A stretch of 64,000 nt of DNA, taken from positions 1 through 64,000 of the forward strand of contig QKCP01000025.1 in assembly GCA_003246855.1 (NCBI GenBank), read 5' to 3'. This DNA is from Ilyobacter polytropus. GTDB lineage: Bacteria; Fusobacteriota; Fusobacteriia; Fusobacteriales; Fusobacteriaceae. The translations under genes were made by a program, and so were the position numbers. Shown here piece after piece: positions 33,737-41,612 of this stretch; the first letter of the stretch is position 1, and the number at the start of each line of letters is the position of its first letter. The notes beneath the pieces are model-generated. The model saw nothing but the letters and a program-made list of their open reading frames with translations, searched no databases and was not told the DNA's origin.

Positions 33737-35725
33737 ATGGAAAAGGGTGTAACTGTCGAACAAATCATCGATAACTTTCAACTCGACATTCTGAATACCG
33801 GAGAAAGCCTGGAGAAGGAGATCGTCCTTTCTGCAGTTCACAGACCAGGGGCTGAGTTGACCGGCTTTCCCATGAAGGACATACCCGAAGTGGACAGTTC
33901 TATACATATCCTTGGAAAAGAGGAGATGAAGTATCTGCAAACACTCGACGGCTCCACCAAAAAAAGAATACTGGAAATCTATTTTTCCTACCATTTCCCT
34001 TGTGCAATAGTAACTGCTGGCGCCAATATAGATGAACTTTTTATACAATGTGCTAAGCAATGCCATAAAACTGTGCTCCATACAAATATGAAAACAGAAT
34101 CTTTTATTGGAAGGTTAAAAAAATTCTTGGAGAGCGAACTGGCACCAGAGATTGTCCTCAACAAATTCACCCTGCTAGAAATTTTCGGTATGGGTGTCTT
34201 AATCTACGGTTATTCAGAGGCAAAGATAGGTACCGCTATAGAGCTGATTGAAAAAGGGCACAAGTTCATATCTGATAGACTCCTTACCCTAAAGAAAGTA
34301 GAAGAGGATAAAATAATAGGTTCCAACGGATTCGCAGAGGACTCCGATGAAGGAAAATTTATTTTGAATTTAACAAGGGGACATACGGTTGACGTGGTAG
34401 ATTTTTACGGTATAGGGGCCACTAGAAAATCAAAGCAGGTCAATCTTGTAGTAAGTCTAGAAAAATGGAATGAAAAAAAATTCTACGACAGACTTGGAAT
34501 AGAACAAGAATCTATGAACATACTCGGAGTAGACATCCCTAAAATAACCCTTCCAGTTAGAAAGGGGAGAAATCTAGCAATTATTGTGGAAACTGCGGCA
34601 ATAAACCAGCGTCTAAAGCTTACTGGTGTAAATTCTGCAATGTATTTTCTAATGGAAACTGAGAAGCTCATAAAGCAGAACAAAGAAAAAAGAGAAGAGG
34701 TCGAAAGCATGGGATTCATTAAAACCTTAAAAGTTATTCAGCTGAAAGAAAAATTCGGTTTAAAAGTTTTAAACGGACTGGAACTTTTAGATGAAAAGTT
34801 GATAATCAACACTAGCCTTCACAGACCGGCACTTGAATTTTCTGGTTTTTACGATGTCTTGGAAGAAGGTGGAGAGAATCGTCTCCAACTTATAGCAGAT
34901 GCAGAGTTTAAATATCTTGAAAGTCTTCCAAAAAATATAAGAGAGAACAACCTGGCTAAATATCTTGACTACGATTTCCCAGCTATTATACTTTCTGGGG
35001 TGGAGGAGATACCTGATTATTTCCTAAAAGAGGTGGAAGGAAAAAACAAGATTCTGCTATCTACCACATGCAACATAACCGAACTTATAGCTGACGTAAA
35101 CGAATTTTTAGAGATATACTTTGCCCCTTCTTTAACCATGCACGGTGTTTATGTAGAACTTTTCGGATTTGGGGTACTCTTAACCGGTAAAAGTGGTATC
35201 GGTAAGAGTGAAACCGCCCTTGAACTTATACACCGTGGTCATAGATTGATTGCTGATGATATGGTTAAATTCACACGTCACCCAAACCACCAGGTTATAG
35301 GTTCGGCAGAAAAACTGCCTTACTTTATGGAGATTAGAGGGCTCGGCATAATAGATGTAAAAGCCCTTTACGGTCTTGGTGCGGTAAGGATGATGAAGCA
35401 GCTAGACTTCATCATCGAGATGAAAGAGCTAGTGGAAGACGACTATCTTACACAAACCAACTACCTGGAAACAGATATAGACATCTTAGGAATTCCTGTG
35501 AAAAAAGCTGAACTCTACATCTCTTCAGGAAGAAATGCGGCGGCAATGGTAGAGGTTATAACTATGAGCTTGAGGTCTAAAAAGATAGGGTATGACCCAG
35601 ACTTTGAGTATAAGCAAAAAAGCAAAGCCCTGCAAGAAATAGAGGATTTGATACAGGAAAAAAATATAGAAAAAGAAAAAATTATGCAGGAAATTAAATG
35701 CCTTGTCAACGGTAACTGTGATTAG
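33737..35725 (+). CDS. hprK: Tandem HPr kinase/phosphorylase (inactive N-terminal copy plus intact C-terminal copy)
   Basis: HPr kinase/phosphorylase phosphorylates and dephosphorylates Ser46 of HPr; normal proteins have about 310 residues, this one 662. The C-terminal half has the full set: catalytic His469 in MHGVYVELFG, Walker A GKSGIGKS (484-491), HRGHRLIADD, and the signature EIRGLGIIDVKALYG. The N-terminal half (about 1-320) aligns along its length (for example RPGAELTGF with RPALEFSGF) but has GYSEAKIG (158-165) in place of the P-loop, Lys at the His position, and DR in place of DD. It therefore looks like a pseudokinase fused to an active enzyme. The SD AGAGAGG precedes the ATG. Confidence 0.92.
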   Translation: MEKGVTVEQIIDNFQLDILNTGESLEKEIVLSAVHRPGAELTGFPMKDIPEVDSSIHILGKEEMKYLQTLDGSTKKRILEIYFSYHFPCAIVTAGANIDELFIQCAKQCHKTVLHTNMKTESFIGRLKKFLESELAPEIVLNKFTLLEIFGMGVLIYGYSEAKIGTAIELIEKGHKFISDRLLTLKKVEEDKIIGSNGFAEDSDEGKFILNLTRGHTVDVVDFYGIGATRKSKQVNLVVSLEKWNEKKFYDRLGIEQESMNILGVDIPKITLPVRKGRNLAIIVETAAINQRLKLTGVNSAMYFLMETEKLIKQNKEKREEVESMGFIKTLKVIQLKEKFGLKVLNGLELLDEKLIINTSLHRPALEFSGFYDVLEEGGENRLQLIADAEFKYLESLPKNIRENNLAKYLDYDFPAIILSGVEEIPDYFLKEVEGKNKILLSTTCNITELIADVNEFLEIYFAPSLTMHGVYVELFGFGVLLTGKSGIGKSETALELIHRGHRLIADDMVKFTRHPNHQVIGSAEKLPYFMEIRGLGIIDVKALYGLGAVRMMKQLDFIIEMKELVEDDYLTQTNYLETDIDILGIPVKKAELYISSGRNAAAMVEVITMSLRSKKIGYDPDFEYKQKSKALQEIEDLIQEKNIEKEKIMQEIKCLVNGNCD

Positions 35726-35733
35726 GGGGAACT

Positions 35734-36615
35734 ATGTCCAAAAAATACAGAAACTTACTGCTTGACTACATAATAATAAATTTAGGTGCCCTTGTTGCAG
35801 CTGTGGGTATTGGACTTTTCCTAGCACCTTCTAAAATAGCTGCCGGGGGCGTATCTGGTATTGCCATAATACTTTACCATCTCTTTGGTTTCAATATAGG
35901 GATTAGCATGCTGTTTTTGAATATCCCAATATATCTTGCCGGCATAAGGACTTTTGGAAAGTCATACGGGTTCAAAACATTTTTTGGAACAGTTATGCTC
36001 TCATTCTATATAGACCTATTGAGAGGCATAGTCCCAAATGCAGATAATTTGATAGATTTTTCCACTGGCGGAAACATGATACTAGGGGCTATGTTCGGCG
36101 GTGTTATTGCAGGTGTAGGACTTGGGTTTATAATGAAATTTGGTGGCAGTACTGGCGGCACCGACATACTAGCTCAGATTCTGCATAAATATGCTAAAAT
36201 TCCAGTTGGTTATGCCCTTATGACGGTGGATACCCTGGTTTTAATAAGTGCTGCTGCTATATTTGGACTTGAAAAAGGACTCTATGCCATATTAACTCTA
36301 TATACAACCGGCATCCTGATAAACAAAGTTTTTGAGGGTGTGAGCTACGCTAAGATGGTATATGTAATAAGCGACAGGCACGAAGAAGTCAAGGATATAA
36401 TAATATCTAAAATAAACAGGGGTGGGACCTGCCTTGCTGGCAAAGGGCTCTATACCGACATTGACCGAAAAATAATCATCACGGTGCTTAAAACAAAAGA
36501 GATTTACGAGCTTAAAAGGTGGATAAAGGACATAGATCCAAACGCCTTTGTGATAATTTCAGAAGCTTATGAGGTCCTGGGTGAAGGCTTTTCCCCATTT
36601 AACAAGCAGTCTTAG
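35734..36615 (+). CDS. YitT-family membrane protein with DUF2179 domain
   Basis: This 293-residue protein has an N-terminal membrane part of 5-6 segments (about 1-205) of the YitT/DUF161 family, with FLAPSKIAAGGVSGIAII near 28 and GLGFIMKFGGSTGGTDILAQIL near 130. Its cytoplasmic C-terminal DUF2179 domain (about 220-285) has RGGTCLAGKGLYTD. Function is unknown in most bacteria. It lies 8 bases after the HPr kinase stop, so the two are co-transcribed. Confidence 0.88.
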   Translation: MSKKYRNLLLDYIIINLGALVAAVGIGLFLAPSKIAAGGVSGIAIILYHLFGFNIGISMLFLNIPIYLAGIRTFGKSYGFKTFFGTVMLSFYIDLLRGIVPNADNLIDFSTGGNMILGAMFGGVIAGVGLGFIMKFGGSTGGTDILAQILHKYAKIPVGYALMTVDTLVLISAAAIFGLEKGLYAILTLYTTGILINKVFEGVSYAKMVYVISDRHEEVKDIIISKINRGGTCLAGKGLYTDIDRKIIITVLKTKEIYELKRWIKDIDPNAFVIISEAYEVLGEGFSPFNKQS

Positions 36616-36640
36616 TGATTTCTAGAAAGGATATACACAT

Positions 36641-37009
36641 ATGGATAAAATTGTATTGAGAAATATAAAATTCTACGCTTATCACGGGGTTCTTCCTGAA
36701 GAAAATAAGCTAGGTCAGAACTTTTACATAGATTTAGACATCTACAAAAACCTCTACGAGGCCGGTGAGAGCGATGAGTTAGACAAAAGTATAAATTATG
36801 CTGAAGTCTACAAGATCGTAGAAAGTATTACAACCGGCAACGTGTACAAACTCATTGAAAAATTAGCAAGCGAAATCGCAAAAGCTCTGCTTTTCTCCTA
36901 TGATATAGATAAGGTATGGATAAGAATAAAAAAACCGGAAGCCCCTATAGATGGACACTATGATTTTGTAGGGGTGGAGATATCTAGAAAGAGGTCAGAC
37001 TATGAGTAA
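36641..37009 (+). CDS. folB: Dihydroneopterin aldolase
   Basis: FolB cleaves dihydroneopterin to 6-hydroxymethyl-dihydropterin. The 122-residue protein shows YAYHGVLPEENKLGQNFYIDL near 12-32, SINYAEVYK near 50, the catalytic-lysine segment KPEAPIDGHYDFVGVEI near 96-112, and a Glu of LIEKLASEIA near 71. It overlaps the following folK fusion gene by 8 bases. Confidence 0.94.
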   Translation: MDKIVLRNIKFYAYHGVLPEENKLGQNFYIDLDIYKNLYEAGESDELDKSINYAEVYKIVESITTGNVYKLIEKLASEIAKALLFSYDIDKVWIRIKKPEAPIDGHYDFVGVEISRKRSDYE

Positions 37010-37877
37010 CTCCGTCTACCTCAGCCTGGGGTCAAACATAGGGGATAGATTTTACAACCTTTTAGCTGCAATAGCAGAACTTGATAAACTGCCCAAAACA
37101 AAGGTCGCCAAGGTTTCAAAGTTTTACGAGACTGAACCTTGGGGGTACCAGGAGCAGGAGTATTTTATTAATTGTGCTGTTGAGTTAAGAACAGATCTGC
37201 TGCCTTACGAACTCCTTAAAAGCATAAACCACATAGAAGACTTCTTGAAAAGAAGAAGAATGGTGAAATGGGGGCCTAGAACCATAGACATAGACATAAT
37301 CTTCTACTCCAACCTAAATATCAACACAGCTGAGCTCTGCATACCCCATCCTATGTACACAAAAAGGAACTTTGTTCTCTTGCCACTTATGGACATCTAC
37401 TATGACAAAAAACAGATAGCAAGATACCTTAACGTAGACTTAAGCTCGTTAAAAGAGTACAGCTACAACAAACCTATTCTCGTAAGCTCCTGCCTAATGG
37501 GTGTCCCTTGCAACTACATGGGTAAAAGCAAGCAAAGTTGTCTATTCTCAAAGGTTTTGAAGAACCTGCAGTATGTGCAGGTATGCCCGGAGGTGCTCGG
37601 TGGTCTGTCCACTCCTAGGCCGCCTGCAGAAAGGATCGGCAAAAGGGTCGTGACGGCAAAAGGGTGTGACGTCACTAACAGCTTTATTGCCGGGGCCAAT
37701 AAGACTCTGGAAATAGCAAAAAAAAATAGGATAGAGATAGCCGTCCTAAAAGAAAAAAGTCCATCTTGTGGCTACGGAAGAATCTATGATGGTAGCTTCA
37801 CATCCATATTGGTTGATGGAAACGGGGTTACAGTTGATTTATTACTTGAAAATGGGATCAACATAATATCTATTTAA
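37002..37877 (+). CDS. folK: HPPK (FolK) fused to a DUF523 domain
   Basis: The protein has 291 residues. Residues 1 to about 140 are 6-hydroxymethyl-dihydropterin pyrophosphokinase, with YLSLGSNIGDR, FYETEPWG, GPRTIDIDIIFY and PHPMYTKRNFVLLPL. From about residue 150 a second domain begins with ILVSSCLMGVPCNYMGKSK and continues with VCPEVLGGLSTPRPPAE and LKEKSPSCGYGRIYDG, the cysteine-rich pattern of DUF523. Both parts are usually separate proteins. The DUF523 role is unknown. The frame is unbroken, so this is a real fusion. Confidence 0.9.
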   Translation: MSNSVYLSLGSNIGDRFYNLLAAIAELDKLPKTKVAKVSKFYETEPWGYQEQEYFINCAVELRTDLLPYELLKSINHIEDFLKRRRMVKWGPRTIDIDIIFYSNLNINTAELCIPHPMYTKRNFVLLPLMDIYYDKKQIARYLNVDLSSLKEYSYNKPILVSSCLMGVPCNYMGKSKQSCLFSKVLKNLQYVQVCPEVLGGLSTPRPPAERIGKRVVTAKGCDVTNSFIAGANKTLEIAKKNRIEIAVLKEKSPSCGYGRIYDGSFTSILVDGNGVTVDLLLENGINIISI

Positions 37878-37893
37878 CGGAGGAATTTTTTTA

Positions 37894-38862
37894 ATGAATA
37901 ATTTTTTGGAAATAATCGAAGAAATAAAAAATGCAAACAGTATAGTAATCAGCTCACATGTCAACCCAGATGGAGATGCAATTGGTGGCGGACTTTCTCT
38001 TATGCTTGCCATTAAAAAATTAAAGGATAAGGATGGCGATAGCGGTAATAAAGAGGTAAGATTCATCTTAGAGGAGTCCGTCCCTAAAAATCTAAAATTT
38101 TTAAAACTTAGTGACATGGTAGAAATCTACGATTCTTCAAAAAATTATGATTTCGACCTTTTCATAGCAGTTGACTGTGCTACAAAAGAAAGGCTTGGGA
38201 AAGTAAACAGCCTATTGTCTTCGGAGAAAAAAATAATAAACATAGACCACCATACCAGCAACTCGCTCTTCGGACACCTTAACTACGTGCACGAGATATC
38301 TTCAACATCTGAGATAATATTCAATTTTATTGAAGAACTGGGGATCTGTATGGACCTGGATATGGCAGAAACCATCTATACCGGTATAGTGAACGACACC
38401 GGAAATTTCGCCCACGACAATGTTAGTTCCGATACTTTTAGAGTGGCTGCTAAACTTAAAAATATCGGCGTAGACACCAGTAAGGTGGTAAGAGAATTTT
38501 TCCAGACAAAATCTATGCCTACATTAAAGCTTATGGGGCTGACTTTGAGCGGCTTCAGGTTCATAGACGAAAAGAAGCTTTCATACTTTTTCCTGACTCA
38601 GGAAGCTTTAAAAAGTGTAGGCGGCACAAAAGATGAAACCGAGGGCCTAGTAGAGATACTTAGATCATATGAAGGCACAGAAGTCGCTCTATTCCTAAGG
38701 GAAGAGGAGGATGGAAAGATAAAGGGAAGTCTTAGGTCAAAAAGTACTGATGTGAATAAAATAGCCTCTATTTTTGGTGGCGGAGGACATGTAAAAGCTG
38801 CTGGCTTCAATACTAAACTAGGGCATGAAGACATCGTAAAACAGGTTTTAGAAAAACTTTAG
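37894..38862 (+). CDS. nrnA: DHH/DHHA1 phosphoesterase, bifunctional oligoribonuclease/PAP phosphatase
   Basis: NrnA degrades nanoRNAs and dephosphorylates pAp. The 322-residue protein has the DHH domain motifs SSHVNPDGDAIGGGL (about 19-33), AVDCATKERLG (about 92-102), the DHHTSN motif (about 119) and TGIVNDTGNF (about 160), and a C-terminal DHHA1 domain ending in GGGGHVKAAGF (about 296). A small hairpin (ACCGG/CCGGT) lies just after it at 38863-38884. Confidence 0.93.
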   Translation: MNNFLEIIEEIKNANSIVISSHVNPDGDAIGGGLSLMLAIKKLKDKDGDSGNKEVRFILEESVPKNLKFLKLSDMVEIYDSSKNYDFDLFIAVDCATKERLGKVNSLLSSEKKIINIDHHTSNSLFGHLNYVHEISSTSEIIFNFIEELGICMDLDMAETIYTGIVNDTGNFAHDNVSSDTFRVAAKLKNIGVDTSKVVREFFQTKSMPTLKLMGLTLSGFRFIDEKKLSYFFLTQEALKSVGGTKDETEGLVEILRSYEGTEVALFLREEEDGKIKGSLRSKSTDVNKIASIFGGGGHVKAAGFNTKLGHEDIVKQVLEKL

Positions 38863-38903
38863 TACCGGCATTTTTTACCGGTTAAAATCTGGGGGAGGTT
38901 TAC

Positions 38904-39824
38904 ATGGTCAAAGTAAAAAGCTTCATATTGGGGTTACTGGTTATTTTTCTACTTTCTGCTTGCGGGGAGACAACTAGTAAAGTTAGAAAAGATGAAAAAA
39001 TAGCAAAACTAAGAGATTATGAGACAGAAAAGACATTTATGGGGCCAAAACGCAGGATTGCTGTGGCCAGCTTTAAAAATGAAACTAGATTCGGTGACAG
39101 GCGGCTTGGAAACTCTGTTACAGATGTTTTCGTAACTGAACTTTCAAAAACCGGAAGGTTTACCATACTTGAACGTGAATCCGTGGATAAGCTGCTTCAG
39201 GAAACTAACTTCTCTAGCACCCTTGGTCAAGGTACCGTGGCGGCTGAGCAGCAGTTCCTAGATGCAGACTATATAATAACCGGCGCAGTGACAAAATACG
39301 GTGTAAACACTGTTGGTAAGAAAAAGTTGATCTCATCGTCAAAAGAACAGAAAGCTGAAGTTTCAGTGGACGTTAAGATGGTGGACGTTAGGACTGGAGA
39401 GGTCTTGTTCAGCGAAACTGGAGAGGGTGTGTCTACTATAAAATATGGTACTACCCTAGGTGTCGGCACCAGCGGCGGGTATGATGAAAGCCTTGAGCAA
39501 GAAGCTTTTAGGGCCTCTGCCATAAAAGTTATGGACAACATAATTGAAACCGTGGACAAAAGACCTTGGTCTGCAGCGGTTGTGAAATTTTCCGGGGATA
39601 AAATTTATATAAATTCCGGCATGAAAAGCAACTTGAAAATAGGAGCAAAGCTAAACGTATACAGGTTTGGGGATAAAATCGAGTACAAAGGCCAGTTTTT
39701 AGGCTATGAGGAAGAAAAAGTGGGAACAGCCATAATCGTAGACTACCTAGGGGAAGATGCGTCTATAGCAGCCTATAATGGGAAAAGTTTCAGGGCTCCT
39801 GGGATAGTGAAATTAGAAGATTGA
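38904..39824 (+). CDS. CsgG-family lipoprotein
   Basis: This 306-residue lipoprotein has a signal ending in LLSACG (lipid-linked Cys about 20). The CsgG domain (about 45-220) shows RRIAVASFKNETRFGD, TDVFVTELSKTGRFTILERESVDKLLQE and YIITGAVTKYG. A C-terminal domain (about 230-300) with IYINSGMKSNLKIGAKLNVYR resembles the extra domain of FlgT-type proteins. No curli subunit genes are near, so curli export is not implied. The next gene encodes a second lipoprotein of a family often paired with CsgG-like proteins. Confidence 0.88.
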   Translation: MVKVKSFILGLLVIFLLSACGETTSKVRKDEKIAKLRDYETEKTFMGPKRRIAVASFKNETRFGDRRLGNSVTDVFVTELSKTGRFTILERESVDKLLQETNFSSTLGQGTVAAEQQFLDADYIITGAVTKYGVNTVGKKKLISSSKEQKAEVSVDVKMVDVRTGEVLFSETGEGVSTIKYGTTLGVGTSGGYDESLEQEAFRASAIKVMDNIIETVDKRPWSAAVVKFSGDKIYINSGMKSNLKIGAKLNVYRFGDKIEYKGQFLGYEEEKVGTAIIVDYLGEDASIAAYNGKSFRAPGIVKLED

Positions 39825-39839
39825 TAGGGGTTTGTACCT

Positions 39840-40646
39840 ATGAAAAAACTTTATGTACTTTGCAAAATAATGTTTTTTGGTCTGATGCTCTTTGGCTGTA
39901 TTCGCCAAGAAAAGGTGTTGAGGGTCAGCCCAGGCATTGCTCCAGTTACACTTGCAGTACTTCCTGTAAACAACCTTTCAAATGATGTGCACGGAGCCCA
40001 GGTATTCCGCGACCTCCTCTACAAAAGACTGGCGCAATACCAAAAGGGATACAGGATAATGGATATCGAGGAAACTGACAGAATACTAAATGAAGCTGGA
40101 ATAACAGATGGAGGACAGCTTTCGGCTATTATGCCGATAGAACTCTGTGAGCTCCTGAGCGTCGATGGTCTTTTATACACTGATTTAAAAAATCTGGAAC
40201 TCCTAACCCTGCCTTTTTACCATACTAGAAAGGTGGAAGCACAGTTCAGACTGTATAACTTTAACCAGTTAATCTGGTTAAAATCCATAAATACAAACAA
40301 CAGATATATAGAGATAGAAAATATGCTTAAGGCTATTGATGATCCCGAAGAGGGATTCAAAAGAGCCGGCGAATCAATGCTTGTTCACCAGGGAATAAAG
40401 TTTTCCACCATAGCCCTTTTTGGTCATGAACTTAGGCCGGAGATGGAGATGACCTTGGATAATTTGCTGATAAACATCCCACACGGGAGCTCTGAGAACT
40501 CCAATTATTTAGACGTAGTTTCAAGCAGGCTCGAATGGCTGCATAGGAATATAGAGGAGGGCAAGTCTATTGTCAGTGAAGAGATGCACATGCAGGAAAC
40601 TGATCTGGAAAACGTTTATGACGACGGTATAATAATATTAAATTAA
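39840..40646 (+). CDS. GNA1162/DUF799-family lipoprotein
   Basis: The signal peptide ends in MLFGC (lipid-linked Cys about residue 20). The mature part of this 268-residue protein resembles the GNA1162 (DUF799) family, with TLAVLPVNNLSNDVHGAQVFRDLL (about 38-61), RIMDIEETDRILNEAGITDGG, and VDGLLYTDL near 113. It directly follows the CsgG-like gene. In other Gram-negatives this pair is often joined by a DUF4810 gene, which I do not see here. The function is unknown. Confidence 0.75.
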   Translation: MKKLYVLCKIMFFGLMLFGCIRQEKVLRVSPGIAPVTLAVLPVNNLSNDVHGAQVFRDLLYKRLAQYQKGYRIMDIEETDRILNEAGITDGGQLSAIMPIELCELLSVDGLLYTDLKNLELLTLPFYHTRKVEAQFRLYNFNQLIWLKSINTNNRYIEIENMLKAIDDPEEGFKRAGESMLVHQGIKFSTIALFGHELRPEMEMTLDNLLINIPHGSSENSNYLDVVSSRLEWLHRNIEEGKSIVSEEMHMQETDLENVYDDGIIILN

Positions 40647-40662
40647 AAAGGGGTAGAGGGAT

Positions 40663-40992
40663 ATGTACGAATTAATCTTTTTAAGACCGAACAAATTAGA
40701 CGACTGTAGAAAAATTGTAACCTACATAAAAGACGGAAAAATAGTGCACATTAACTTAGAGGATCTAGATGCAAGGATGAGCCAGAGAGTTCTTGACTTC
40801 ATAAGTGGCGCAATCTACATTAAAGAAGCACAATTTATAAATCCTACTAAAAATATCTTTGTTTCTATTCCAAAAGGGAGGACTTTTTACCAAGATGAAA
40901 GTGTAAAAATTTCTCATAAAGACCAGGTCTCAGAGATACTGGACCTAAGATATGATGAAGAAGAGGCTATAAAGCCAAAGTTTAATAAGTAG
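40663..40992 (+). CDS. sepF: Cell division protein SepF
   Basis: This 109-residue protein matches the SepF core, KIVTYIKDGKIVHINLEDLDARMSQRVLDFISGAIYIKEA (about 21-60), then IFVSIPKG. SepF polymerises and anchors FtsZ to the membrane. The N-terminal amphipathic membrane-binding helix and long linker of Bacillus SepF are missing, so the protein is nearly the bare core. SepF is typical of Firmicutes, Actinobacteria and Cyanobacteria; its presence in a diderm with no ftsA in view is notable. Confidence 0.85.
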   Translation: MYELIFLRPNKLDDCRKIVTYIKDGKIVHINLEDLDARMSQRVLDFISGAIYIKEAQFINPTKNIFVSIPKGRTFYQDESVKISHKDQVSEILDLRYDEEEAIKPKFNK

Positions 40993-41006
40993 TGGCTGAG
41001 TTTGCG

Positions 41007-41588
41007 ATGAATTATTTAGTTCACAGCATCCTGTCTAACGGAGAAGATGAACATCTAGGAAATTTAATAGGTGATTTTGTCCGTGGGAACATAAAAACCC
41101 TTAAGTTTTCCGATGGTATAAAAGAGGGAATAATCCTGCACAGGAAAATAGACAGTTTTTCAAACTCTAATTGTTTTTTTATGAAAAGTCGTAGAAAATT
41201 GAAAAAATATGGACACTACTCCGGGGTAATTATTGATATCTTTTATGACCACATTTTAGCGAAAAACTGGGAAAAGTTTTCAAAAACAGACTTATATTCC
41301 TACACTCAGAATATTTATTTTCTCCTTGAAAAAAATAGGGAGATTCTCCCTGAGCGTTTTCTTCCGGCTTTCCGGTATATGAAGTCTAGAAATTCACTTT
41401 ACAATTACCAAAATATTGATTTCATAGAAGATGTACTGCACGGGGTGAGCTCTAGATTCAAGAGGAAAAACAACATATACGAATCTGTAGAAGAATTAGA
41501 AAAATACTATTATTGTTTTGAAAGTGATTTTTTTTGTTTTTTTAAGGATATGCAAGTTTATTTAAATAGAAAAATGGAGGCCGAATAG
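41007..41588 (+). CDS. acpH: Acyl-carrier-protein phosphodiesterase-like protein (DUF479)
   Basis: This 193-residue protein of the AcpH family is related to the enzyme that removes the phosphopantetheine arm from ACP. The start MNYLVHSILSN, the GNLIGDFVRGNIK segment, the LHRKIDSFSN segment and YDHILAKNW give the metal-binding His and Asp pattern expected. A GTG at 40992 overlapping the sepF stop would add five residues; homology favours the ATG at 41007. It is the last gene of the plus-strand run. Confidence 0.82.
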   Translation: MNYLVHSILSNGEDEHLGNLIGDFVRGNIKTLKFSDGIKEGIILHRKIDSFSNSNCFFMKSRRKLKKYGHYSGVIIDIFYDHILAKNWEKFSKTDLYSYTQNIYFLLEKNREILPERFLPAFRYMKSRNSLYNYQNIDFIEDVLHGVSSRFKRKNNIYESVEELEKYYYCFESDFFCFFKDMQVYLNRKMEAE

Positions 41589-41612
41589 CCTCCATTTTTC
41601 TATTTAAAACAA
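41565..41612. terminator. Bidirectional terminator
   Basis: AAATAGAAAAATGGAGGC pairs with GCCTCCATTTTTCTATTT around a CGAATA loop, between convergent acpH and PBP1A genes. Confidence 0.85.
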
